Positions 43,531 through 51,208 of a DNA stretch of 64,000 nt are shown one piece after another. The notes under the pieces were generated by a model, which was given only the letters and a program-made list of their open reading frames with translations, had not been told where the DNA came from and searched no databases. How positions within the stretch are numbered: the first letter of the stretch is position 1; every line of letters starts with the position of its first letter. The DNA comes from Cupriavidus sp. D384 (lineage in GTDB: Bacteria > Pseudomonadota > Gammaproteobacteria > Burkholderiales > Burkholderiaceae), in the NCBI RefSeq assembly GCF_001652915.1, contig NZ_BBQI01000012.1, forward strand, positions 124,001 through 188,000, read 5' to 3'. The position numbers and the translations under genes were made by a program.

Positions 43531-44709
43531 ATGGAAAACAAAGGGAACGAAGATAAAGACGGCCAGCCGCGATTTGATATCGTCAATCCGAGCGCCTCGC
43601 ATTCCTTGCGCGAGCTCGCCATGGGCCAATTGGGACAATACGTCGACAGCGCCGCTATCGGGCGCATCGTCCAGGCCGCGCAAGAGATTGAAATCTCTCG
43701 GCGTCGGATCCTTAGCGAACACGCCTCGATCGGCTCGCGCATGTTCCAGATCTATCACGCGATCCTCACCTCGGTTCAGAAACGCTTTGGTGAGGGAGAG
43801 CGTTCGCAGAGCGAGGCGGATGCCTTGCTGTATGCCTTCGCTGCGAAAGCGCTAAGGATTTCGCGAGGCTCGGCCATCAAGTACCTCCAAGCCTTCCATC
43901 ACTTCTCCGACAACGCCGACGCCATCACTTTCTTGAATCTCGGCGAACTGACCATTCTGAAACGCGCAGACATCACTGATGAAGAAATCCAGCGCTTCAT
44001 CGATGCTCGCAAATCAAACGAGACCTATTCGCGCAAAGACATCATTCCCTACATCGAGTGGTCGCGGAAGACTCACCAGGAACTGAACAGCGTCATGGCC
44101 ACGCTGCAAGCAGCGGAAGACCAACTGAACGAGAGCCTCGAGCGCCAAAGGGACCTCGAAGCCCAGATGCGTGTGATGCGTGAGCAGGCGAACACCTCGG
44201 AAGCGCAAAAGCTGGCGCAGAAGGAGCAACTTGATCGTTCCACGGCCGCTCTCAGCTCTCAAGCGAATGCCGTGGAGTCTCTGCAGGTCCTGGTGTCGCG
44301 CCTGACAGCGGAGAAGACCGCGCTGCAGAAGACCTTGACCGAGTCGAAGATTCGCGAAGTCGTCCGCGAGGTGCAGGTCGAAGTCGTGCCGCCGGAATAC
44401 AAGAGCGTTGCGGACGCTGTCATCGAGGCCAATAAGCAACTGGACGAGGCAAAGGCGCAGTTGCGCGAAGCACAGCAGCACCTCGGTGACTTGAACGTAC
44501 AGATTCAGGCCAAGGAAACCCAGGTGGCGGACTCCCGCAGCACGGCGCTACGCATCGATGGGCTCTGCGCGGATCTCGATGAAGCCCTCAGCAAGTTCCG
44601 TGCAACGATCCAATCGATCAAGAAGAAGGAGCACGGTCCCGCCTTGATTTCACTGCGTCGTCGGATCGAATCCTTCCATAACGAACTCAACGGCCTGACC
44701 GGAGCCTGA
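43531..44709 (+). CDS. coiled-coil DNA-binding-type protein (KfrA-like architecture)
   Basis: A 392-residue cytoplasmic protein. The N-terminal 170 residues are globular and contain a possible helix-turn-helix (LRISRGSAIKYLQAFHHF) and TILKRADITDEEIQRFI. Residues about 185-390 form a long coiled coil rich in Glu/Gln/Leu (LEAQMRVMREQANTSE, LDEAKAQLREAQQHL). The layout recalls KfrA-type plasmid proteins that bind DNA and polymerise through coils; no direct family match is claimed. It ends one base before the activator gene, so the two are probably co-translated. Confidence 0.7.
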   Translation: MENKGNEDKDGQPRFDIVNPSASHSLRELAMGQLGQYVDSAAIGRIVQAAQEIEISRRRILSEHASIGSRMFQIYHAILTSVQKRFGEGERSQSEADALLYAFAAKALRISRGSAIKYLQAFHHFSDNADAITFLNLGELTILKRADITDEEIQRFIDARKSNETYSRKDIIPYIEWSRKTHQELNSVMATLQAAEDQLNESLERQRDLEAQMRVMREQANTSEAQKLAQKEQLDRSTAALSSQANAVESLQVLVSRLTAEKTALQKTLTESKIREVVREVQVEVVPPEYKSVADAVIEANKQLDEAKAQLREAQQHLGDLNVQIQAKETQVADSRSTALRIDGLCADLDEALSKFRATIQSIKKKEHGPALISLRRRIESFHNELNGLTGA

Positions 44710-44710
44710 C

Positions 44711-45889
44711 ATGCAAGCGAACTCTCCCCGCCCCATCTTCGAACGCTTCATTGTCCCGAGCTGGGTCCAGGACCGCGCCCTGTCGGCCAATCTGCGCATT
44801 AGCAACTATGTGGTGAATGCCATGGCGGTACGTCCAGACCTCGAACGGGTTTTCCGGGTGAGCCACAGTGACCTCTTTGCCCTGCGCAGCGACCAGACTC
44901 ATGCTAATAAGGTCTTCTGCACACCTTTCCTTGCGTTCGCGCCGGCACTTTCCTCGGTGGCGGATTGGCGCTCGTTCATCGAAGGCGGGATGCCGACAAT
45001 GACGATGCAACGATTGAAAGACTCGCTGCCGAACGATCTGTCCATCGTCGAGCGCCTTGCCCTCGAGAGCACCAATCGGTCCTATGTCACCGCGCTCTAT
45101 GACTTGCTCAACATGTCGGTACTCGCGGCGCCGCTGGTGGGCATTTCCAACGAGCTCGCGGCGTATCTGCGCTCAATCCCGCAACACAAGATGGACGTCG
45201 CCATCTCCGAGCGCATGGTGCCGCTGTTCCACTGGCGATTTGCCGACGAGGTCTTTTGGCTCGAGACTCACGCCGGGAGGCTGACACGGGAGCTGATCGC
45301 TCATTTCTTGATGCAGGCGTCTCCGCTGCACACGGACAGGCTCCCACACTCGGAGCCTTGGGGGAACTTCCGCCTGGAGAACTTCGTACGCGAGGCGCTC
45401 CTCGAGGCGTTCCTGTATTTCGGTTGCCGTGCCAAGAGCGTGTCGTCTCTGTTTAACATCAGCATCGATGTTGTCCGCGAGGCGTACCGCAGGATCCACG
45501 ACAAAGCGTCGCCTTCCGGGCAGCCGCCATCATCATTGACATGGTTCATCGAGACAGCGCCCCGCCGCGTCCAATCGACCTTCCAGATATGGCTCTTTCG
45601 CTCTGCCATTGCCAGCGAAGTTTCGACCCCGGAGAGCTTTGTCGCAACCATGGACATCAACAAAGCGTTCTTTGCAGACGATTGCAAGGTGCCTCCCGAG
45701 CGCTCTATGCACTTGGCGCGTTCCATGGCAATGAATGAGGAGTTGGCGGTTTGGCCGTGCCGGAAATGCGGGACACCATATCTGGCGTCCAACTCGTCGG
45801 CGAAGATTGAACTCTCCCACTCCTTTACGTGCCCTTGCTGCAACGGGACGCTGACGGCCACGCGCGGCGGCAACCGGCGCCGTAAGTAA
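44711..45889 (+). CDS. FlhD/FlhC-like fused transcriptional activator
   Basis: A 392-residue protein. Residues about 222-380 match FlhC: ALLEAFLYFGCR (cf. LITLGAR), YRRIHDKASPSGQPPSSLTWF (cf. LYKELRGSPPPKG, then TDWF) and a zinc site C350-x2-C353 and C374-x2-C377. Residues about 122-185 match FlhD: NRSY, GISNELAAYL, KMDVAI and FHWRF align with NLSY, GINEEMATTL, QMVKLA and CHFRF. Residues about 14-75 (VQDRALSA, FRVSHSDLFAL) may be a second, weaker FlhD-like copy. FlhD4C2 activates flagellar genes; SetCD of SXT elements uses the same fold to switch on transfer. A single chain with both halves is unusual. Likely a DNA-binding activator of the element's transfer genes. Confidence 0.7.
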   Translation: MQANSPRPIFERFIVPSWVQDRALSANLRISNYVVNAMAVRPDLERVFRVSHSDLFALRSDQTHANKVFCTPFLAFAPALSSVADWRSFIEGGMPTMTMQRLKDSLPNDLSIVERLALESTNRSYVTALYDLLNMSVLAAPLVGISNELAAYLRSIPQHKMDVAISERMVPLFHWRFADEVFWLETHAGRLTRELIAHFLMQASPLHTDRLPHSEPWGNFRLENFVREALLEAFLYFGCRAKSVSSLFNISIDVVREAYRRIHDKASPSGQPPSSLTWFIETAPRRVQSTFQIWLFRSAIASEVSTPESFVATMDINKAFFADDCKVPPERSMHLARSMAMNEELAVWPCRKCGTPYLASNSSAKIELSHSFTCPCCNGTLTATRGGNRRRK

Positions 45890-45928
45890 CGAGACACGGA
45901 GGCTCGTCGTGCCACACTGGAGTGAATA

Positions 45929-46261
45929 TTGAACCCCTATCTTGCTATAGTTATTGACCATGTTATCCCATCGTACGTGGCCTTCCGGTGGGCCTACAGG
46001 GATGACCGAGAGCTAGCCGATTGGACCATCGGATGCTTCCTCTTCTCTTACTTCGGGCTTATCGCATACGTGCTCACACGTCGCCGTCCGCCCACGGTCG
46101 AGCAATACGCCAAGGCCAATCCCGCGAACGCATCTGGGGGTAGGTCTTGCAATCGTTGCGGTTCGAGAAGCATTCGAGTGTGGCGTAAGCAAGCGTTTAT
46201 CAAGGGGCGGCAATACCACAGCTGCAATCACTGCGGTACCACACTCTACCGCTCACGGTGA
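45929..46261 (+). CDS. membrane protein with C-terminal zinc ribbon
   Basis: A 110-residue protein from a TTG start with GGAG upstream. One or two membrane segments lie near the N-terminus (WTIGCFLFSYFGLIAYVL). The C-terminus carries a zinc ribbon, CNRCGSRSI and CNHCGTTLYRS. The same ribbon ending (CGTTLYYS) occurs in the 120-residue protein two genes on. Function unknown. Confidence 0.6.
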   Translation: MNPYLAIVIDHVIPSYVAFRWAYRDDRELADWTIGCFLFSYFGLIAYVLTRRRPPTVEQYAKANPANASGGRSCNRCGSRSIRVWRKQAFIKGRQYHSCNHCGTTLYRSR

Positions 46262-46267
46262 CGGCAC

Positions 46268-46288
46268 CCCCCTCCAATCGGGGGTTTA
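46268..46288 (+). terminator. weak terminator
   Basis: CCCCC, eight bases, GGGGG and TTT just after the preceding stop codon. The stem is only five base pairs. Confidence 0.5.
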
Positions 46289-46369
46289 GGACGGCAACGA
46301 AGCGACCGATACCACTTCGGTCCGCCTTCTTGTATCCTTGCGGACTTTGTCGACTTTGTCACATTTACC

Positions 46370-46567
46370 ATGCGCCTGCTTCTCGCCATCCTCCTGCCCT
46401 GGTTCCAGTTCTTCACGATTGGACGTCCGTTTGCGGGGATTATCTGCCTGGTCCTCCAGCTCACGATCATCGGATGGATTCCGGCTGCGATCTGGTCGAC
46501 CTACGCGCTGAGCCAGTACAAGACCGACAAGAAAATTCAGGCAGCGCTGAACTCTCGTGGACGCTAG
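46370..46567 (+). CDS. Pmp3/YqaE-like small membrane protein
   Basis: A 65-residue protein with two membrane helices. The pattern PFAGIICLVLQLTIIGWIP then WSTYAL fits the Pmp3/YqaE (UPF0057) family of small hydrophobic stress-related proteins. It lies between two membrane zinc-ribbon genes and ends three bases before the second. Physiological role unknown. Confidence 0.7.
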   Translation: MRLLLAILLPWFQFFTIGRPFAGIICLVLQLTIIGWIPAAIWSTYALSQYKTDKKIQAALNSRGR

Positions 46568-46570
46568 CAA

Positions 46571-46933
46571 ATGCGTAGAACTCTAAGGCGGAGGATTGCT
46601 GGTACGTGCGCCTGCATTGGCGCATTCTTGCTGGCCATTGCCGTTATCGATGTTGTCGTAGCGCACTCGGTAGCAGGACTCTTCCCCATCGTAGTGGTTG
46701 GCCTATTCCTCATCGCCTTCTGGCCTCGCTGGCAAAGGCTTAAGCGGTACGACCGCGAGACCTTCAACTGGTATCAGGCACAACACCCTGGACTCGTCCA
46801 ACGAGGCCGGATTCGCTGCCACAAATGCGAGTCGGATCAGATTGGCACTCAGTCGCTGCGCCAGCACACCTATACGCGCGCCCATTTCTGCCGCACATGC
46901 GGAACGACCCTGTACTACTCGCCAGAGATTTAG
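46571..46933 (+). CDS. membrane protein with C-terminal zinc ribbon, second copy
   Basis: A 120-residue protein. A basic start (MRRTLRRRIAG) precedes two membrane helices (ACIGAFLLAIAVIDVVVAH and LFPIVVVGLFLIAF). A cytoplasmic zinc ribbon follows (CHKCESDQIGTQS and CRTCGTTLYYS). It shares the ribbon and layout with the product at 45929-46261. Function unknown. Confidence 0.65.
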   Translation: MRRTLRRRIAGTCACIGAFLLAIAVIDVVVAHSVAGLFPIVVVGLFLIAFWPRWQRLKRYDRETFNWYQAQHPGLVQRGRIRCHKCESDQIGTQSLRQHTYTRAHFCRTCGTTLYYSPEI

Positions 46934-46965
46934 GTTCGCGGATGTGAGCGCGTGTTTTACCCGAC

Positions 46966-46992
46966 TTGACATGCGGATCTAGTCGGTAGGAT
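46966..46992 (+). promoter_or_regulatory. element-type promoter P5, CTTGACA-N15-TAGGAT
   Basis: TTGACA at 46966-46971, 15-base spacer, TAGGAT at 46987-46992 followed by GAAGG, matching P4 on both sides. It lies 60 bases before the lipoprotein gene. Confidence 0.65.
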
Positions 46993-47051
46993 GAAGGTAC
47001 GGTTCGAGCGAATCGCAAAGCGTCCTAAACATCAGAGGAAGAAAGAAGAAA

Positions 47052-47870
47052 ATGCAAAAGACCAAGTTCGCACTCTCCATCGTTTCTGCTGCTGCACTGC
47101 TGACCCTAGCCGCCTGCGGTGGTGGTGGCGGTGACAGCGCTCCTGCTACGCAGCAACCGGCAACGCCGACGCCGCCGGCGCCGACCATCACCGTCAACGG
47201 TTCCGCAACGGCGGTTTCGGCTGACCCTCTGGCTTTCGTCTTCGTGCCGGTCGATGCCACTTCCAACGGTCTGTCGGCACGCGCCGGTGCAACCGCAACT
47301 GCTCCGGCGTCGCTGCAGGCGACCACTGCCGAAGGTGCTTACAAGACCATCGCCGGCAATGCTGCCAGCGCTATCAGTCTGACCTCGGGCACCATCGCCG
47401 ATGTAACGGGCAGTGGGCAGTTCTCGATCGGCCGGTGGACGAACGGCGCCACGAGCGTCGGCTCCATCAATGCAAACCAAGGCGCGCACTACGTCGTTGG
47501 GCGCCCCATTGCGCTTAATCGTGTCGCAGGGCCAACCGCAACCTTGACGTGCAGCCTCCAAAGTGCCACTCTGCCGACGGCAGTATCTGGGAACTTCCCG
47601 GCTGGGAAGCTGAACAGTGCTACAGCGGTTATCAATCTGAATGGTCCCCTCGTCGATACGCTGAGCCTCGACATCTCTATCGGCTCGGACCGCGTGGTTA
47701 AGACGTTCTCCGGTGCCGGTGTTACTGGTGTGAATCTGTCTGCAAGTGGCACTCTTCTGGCAGAAACTCTCGGCTCGGATCAAGCAAAGCCGTATCTCGC
47801 CATCGGATACACAGTTGCTAGCCAGTCGAGTGGTGATGTGTCGGGTGCGATTGTGTTCGCTTGCCAGTAA
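47052..47870 (+). CDS. predicted lipoprotein
   Basis: A 272-residue exported lipoprotein: signal MQKTKFALSIVSAAALLTLAAC, a glycine run and a Pro/Thr linker, then a beta-rich domain. A G-x-x-x-Y-x-x-I-A-like segment (GAYKTIAGNAAS) and paired cysteines (TLTCSLQ and the C-terminal FACQ) are visible. It is convergent with pilV and has an element promoter, suggesting a conjugation-related surface function such as exclusion. That is inference. Confidence 0.75.
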   Translation: MQKTKFALSIVSAAALLTLAACGGGGGDSAPATQQPATPTPPAPTITVNGSATAVSADPLAFVFVPVDATSNGLSARAGATATAPASLQATTAEGAYKTIAGNAASAISLTSGTIADVTGSGQFSIGRWTNGATSVGSINANQGAHYVVGRPIALNRVAGPTATLTCSLQSATLPTAVSGNFPAGKLNSATAVINLNGPLVDTLSLDISIGSDRVVKTFSGAGVTGVNLSASGTLLAETLGSDQAKPYLAIGYTVASQSSGDVSGAIVFACQ

Positions 47871-47895
47871 GTCCAGCAGCTTTCTCGAGGCAAAG

Positions 47896-47923
47896 AAAGA
47901 GCCGGCACTGCCGGCTCTTTTCA
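47896..47923. terminator. bidirectional terminator between lipoprotein gene and pilV
   Basis: AAAGAGCCGGC-ACT-GCCGGCTCTTT with T or A runs on both strands, between converging genes. Confidence 0.9.
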
Positions 47924-47929
47924 TCGCAG

Positions 47930-49258
47930 TCAGCCTCCGTTTCCACCACCTCCACTTTGGATAGAGTAGAGAGGAATCATGGCCGTGCCAGGCGGGCATG
48001 CATACCCGTCGGACTGCTTGTAGCCCATGTTTCCATACATGTCGCTGTATGGCACCGAGCCCGCGCGATAGTCTGTCGAGAGGGCTCCCGACCCTTGATA
48101 TACGCCGGGGGCGCCAGCTAAGGTAAAGCAAGCCATCGGAAATCTGTCCATACCCCCTTGTCCTCCGTATGTCCAGGTAATCGAATGGACACCCGAAGCG
48201 GACCCGCTAGCCGCCCGCCAGACACCAGATTGACAGGAGAGTGATTTCCCCGCAGCGTCGCTACGAATGGCCCCTTGCGGATCACCGCATCCCCATCCCT
48301 CCGCAACCTTTTGGCCAGGGTCGGCCGATGGCACGATCGCACCTGCGGCCGTTACATAGCCCGACGCAGCGACACTTCCGTAAGAAGTAATGGTATTTCC
48401 AGCGATCGTGTTTGCGGTCATCGCTCCAGCAACGTACGCACTACCGTTGGATTGCATGTAGTTGCCATACACCCCGTTCCCGGTCACGTTACCAGCAGCG
48501 GAGACGCTACCGGATGCCGACATGTTTCCGGCTGCCGCGACTGAACCATTCGACTGGAAATTCCCCACGCGATTCATCGCCTGGTTGTTTGCGTCCATTG
48601 GGCCGGTCAGGTTGAGCGAGCCGTCACGCTTGTAGAACTGGTTCATCGACTGCGCCAGCAATGAACTCGAACCGGTCCGCATGGCCAGCACACCGGAGGG
48701 CTGTGCGGCAACCGGATTCACGGTCGACCAGCTCGCAGACATCCCGGTGATCGCCGCGGGCGTTTCCGCGTACGACACGCCGGCATCCTGCCCGGCCTTC
48801 GCCACGGCAAGACCCAGCAGGTCGGTCCGAACACGGCCAACAGCGTCCCGATACCCCGTCGTCGAGTACACCAGGCCGGGGATTGAACATGCTGTGATGT
48901 CCGCCCCGCAGTTTGTCGGCGTCAGATCCACCCGAAACGACAAGCCCAATGGGCTGATGTCGGTGTATCCGATCGGCAGAAGACCGAAGTTAATGAGATC
49001 CTGCACCGTCGGATGCAGCGGATTTGGCACCCCGATGGTCTTGCCGCCCACCGTGAGGTTCGTTGGGCCGGTTGGGCTTTTCGCGAGGTCTGTGAACGCC
49101 TCGAACGTGTATGTATTCACGGCCGAAGCTATATTCGCCATGTAGTTGCCCGTGCCGACCGATTGCACCTCCTCGATCTCGGCGTACGTCCACGGCACCG
49201 ATGCCATGAGAGCAACGCTGCTCAGCGCAAGCCCCATGGCGTAGTTCGACATCAACAT
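47930..49258 (-). CDS. pilV: PilV-like minor pilin/tip adhesin of the thin pilus
   Basis: A 442-residue protein, last gene of the secretion/pilus operon. The conserved N-terminal part (EIEEVQSVGTGNYMANIASAVNTY) is followed by SPLGLSFRVDL, a glycine/asparagine-rich repeat region (GNMSASGSVSAAGNVTGNGV) and a C-terminal receptor-type domain ending YACPPGTAMIPLYS. This is the architecture of R64 PilV. Unlike R64 PilV, the N-terminus has no clear prepilin glycine/glutamate motif. No recombinase of the Rci type or alternative C-terminal segments were seen, so a shufflon is unlikely here. AGGAGA supports the start. Confidence 0.8.
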   Translation of the reverse strand: MLMSNYAMGLALSSVALMASVPWTYAEIEEVQSVGTGNYMANIASAVNTYTFEAFTDLAKSPTGPTNLTVGGKTIGVPNPLHPTVQDLINFGLLPIGYTDISPLGLSFRVDLTPTNCGADITACSIPGLVYSTTGYRDAVGRVRTDLLGLAVAKAGQDAGVSYAETPAAITGMSASWSTVNPVAAQPSGVLAMRTGSSSLLAQSMNQFYKRDGSLNLTGPMDANNQAMNRVGNFQSNGSVAAAGNMSASGSVSAAGNVTGNGVYGNYMQSNGSAYVAGAMTANTIAGNTITSYGSVAASGYVTAAGAIVPSADPGQKVAEGWGCGDPQGAIRSDAAGKSLSCQSGVWRAASGSASGVHSITWTYGGQGGMDRFPMACFTLAGAPGVYQGSGALSTDYRAGSVPYSDMYGNMGYKQSDGYACPPGTAMIPLYSIQSGGGGNGG

Positions 49259-49278
49259 ATTCCACTCTCCTATGCCAA

Positions 49279-49299
49279 AGCCCGGCCAACGGCCGGGCT
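49279..49299 (-). promoter_or_regulatory. stem-loop between pilS and pilV
   Basis: A perfect nine-bp stem AGCCCGGCC/GGCCGGGCT with a three-base loop, followed leftward by TTTGG. It could attenuate transcription into pilV or protect the pilin mRNA 3' end, giving much more pilin than tip protein. Confidence 0.6.
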
Positions 49300-49323
49300 G
49301 TCTATACGCACGTCAGGTTGCGC

Positions 49324-49956
49324 TCAGGACATGTAAAGGTCGATCGTGTTGCTGTCGCTGGAGCACTTCACCTGCGTCATGTTCACACTACCGCCCACGT
49401 CCTTGACGGTGGTGCCATTGACAACGATCTTGCCCGCACTGCTCTGGAAGGCCGATGCGATCTGGGTGCAGGCGGCGTCCGGCTGATTCGGGATGGTGTA
49501 CTGCACGGAGTCGTTTGCTGTCAGCAGCTTGCCCGGCACGATGGTCAGCGTGCCGCCGCCCGGCTGCACCGTCACCGTTCCGCTGTCCACGGTCATGGTG
49601 GTCAGATCCTTGAACGTGCCGTTGTCGACGACCGCAGCCACCGTGACCGTGCCGTAACGGCCGCGATAGTTAGTCTTGACCTTGCCCATCACCTTGTTCA
49701 GTTCGGTCGTGAACTGCTGGGCCTGCGAATCTGTCGAGTTGCCCGAGAAGAGCACCAGAATTGCAACGAGCGAGAAGGCCACCAGCAGCAGGTAGAAGCC
49801 ATATTCGTCGAGGATGCCGCCGTGCTGGCCACGAAGGCGTGGATTGCTACGGATACGCTTCCATTGCTCGGCACGGCTCAGCTGATTGAGCGGTACCCGG
49901 TATTCGCCCGCCGTCGTTTCGCGAGCCGCCGTATTGGTTTGCAGGTTGGTTTCCAT
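49324..49956 (-). CDS. pilS: major type IVb prepilin
   Basis: A 210-residue prepilin with a long leader. The N-terminal helix is HGGILDEYGFYLLLVAFSLVAILVLF. Cleavage between the two glycines would put glutamate at the usual position 5. The soluble domain has two cysteines near the C-terminus (AACTQIAS and VKCSSDS) that can form the pilin disulfide loop. This is the shaft subunit of the thin pilus used in liquid mating. AAGG precedes ATG. It lies 16 bases after pilR. Confidence 0.82.
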   Translation of the reverse strand: METNLQTNTAARETTAGEYRVPLNQLSRAEQWKRIRSNPRLRGQHGGILDEYGFYLLLVAFSLVAILVLFSGNSTDSQAQQFTTELNKVMGKVKTNYRGRYGTVTVAAVVDNGTFKDLTTMTVDSGTVTVQPGGGTLTIVPGKLLTANDSVQYTIPNQPDAACTQIASAFQSSAGKIVVNGTTVKDVGGSVNMTQVKCSSDSNTIDLYMS

Positions 49957-49972
49957 TGTTCAGCCTTGTTCG

Positions 49973-51208
49973 TCAGTTGGATGGGAGGGTGGAAGGATTG
50001 ATGCCCTTCTGATGCGTCTTCATGCCGTGCACCTGCATGCTTTGCTTCAGCTCACGCGCCATGAACGCGGGCATGAACGCCAGGGCCGTGATCAGGAGGA
50101 TCAGCAGGATGGAGGATCGTCGGTTGAACTTTGACGCCCGTTGCTCGAGCTCGCGCGGCGCAGTCTTCAGCAGCGTCACCGATACCGTATTCAGCATCTT
50201 GGACAGGTCGTCCTCATACTCCGCGATATCCTGAATGCGGTACGTGGTGTCGCGGTCGAAGAGGCCGGTATCGAACATCTTGCCGCCGGCGTTGGGCGAC
50301 TCTTCAAGCGTCGCTTCGATACGCCGGATGTGCTGCGCAAGGTAGGGGTAGGCGTTGGCGCGCATCATCTCCAGCGCGTTGGTCAGGTTGTTCATGTCGC
50401 CGCCGAACCGCTGCGTCACGGCAGACATGGCGCCCAGGAACTGCGCACCCTGAAACCGGCGAAAGAAGTCGAAGATGATGACGTGCTTGTCCAACCACGC
50501 GCGATACGGGCCGGTGTAGTTGCGAAGCGCTCGCAGTACCCACCAGATGAGCCCCACCTCGCCAATGAGCACAAGCCAGCCCCACTCGCGCAGGAATCTC
50601 GTGCCCAGATGGAATGCCCGGGCAATCGGCCCGTAGCCATCGACCGGCAGGAGGTTCGCAAAGCTGCGATCCAGCATCGGGGCCACGATGAAAGCCATGA
50701 CGCCGAGGTACACGTGCAGGATGATGAGCGTGATGCCCATGCTCGCGAGCAGCAACAGAATGTTGGACTTCGCCGCGCTCATGGCCCGGAGGTTGTCCGC
50801 CAGCCGGAACAGCCCGTCCTTTACATCGCCGCCCTGCTCCGCCACTGCAAGGATGGCCAGATCTTCGTCAGGCACCGTGCCCCGGAAGATCTCCGCCAGC
50901 CGTGATTCCTGCGTCTGCCCATCTAGACCTTCATAGCGGGCCAGCCATAGGGACGCCAGCAGGCCCAGCGGCTCACCGGCGCGGCGGGCCGCGTCCTTGG
51001 CAAAATGGTTCGAGATGGGCTCGCCCGGCATCTTCTCGATGCGCATGGCCAAGTCATAGTAGTAATCCGCACGTTTGGGCGAGAACTCCAGCTTTGCGAA
51101 CCACAGTTTGTCGGGGAACCGCCCCGTCGCACCGCCAATACTCTCGGCGGCCGCCGCGTACTTTTTGCGCTTCATCGCGGCAAACGCATCTTTCAATCGT
51201 TGCATCAT
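49973..51208 (-). CDS. pilR: PilR-like inner-membrane platform protein of the thin pilus
   Basis: A 411-residue membrane protein of the GspF/PilC type. Two T2SF repeats are separated by membrane helices (ILLLLASMGITLIILHVYL, LVLIGEVGLIWWVL, a C-terminal ILLILLITALAFMPAF). It anchors the pilus assembly ATPase. The start overlaps the pilQ stop as ATGA. Confidence 0.85.
   Translation of the reverse strand: MMQRLKDAFAAMKRKKYAAAAESIGGATGRFPDKLWFAKLEFSPKRADYYYDLAMRIEKMPGEPISNHFAKDAARRAGEPLGLLASLWLARYEGLDGQTQESRLAEIFRGTVPDEDLAILAVAEQGGDVKDGLFRLADNLRAMSAAKSNILLLLASMGITLIILHVYLGVMAFIVAPMLDRSFANLLPVDGYGPIARAFHLGTRFLREWGWLVLIGEVGLIWWVLRALRNYTGPYRAWLDKHVIIFDFFRRFQGAQFLGAMSAVTQRFGGDMNNLTNALEMMRANAYPYLAQHIRRIEATLEESPNAGGKMFDTGLFDRDTTYRIQDIAEYEDDLSKMLNTVSVTLLKTAPRELEQRASKFNRRSSILLILLITALAFMPAFMARELKQSMQVHGMKTHQKGINPSTLPSN

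Noticed and set aside
47930..49258. Shufflon with multiple inverted pilV ends
   Set aside because: No 19-bp inverted repeats, alternative C-terminal cassettes or Rci-type recombinase beside pilV.
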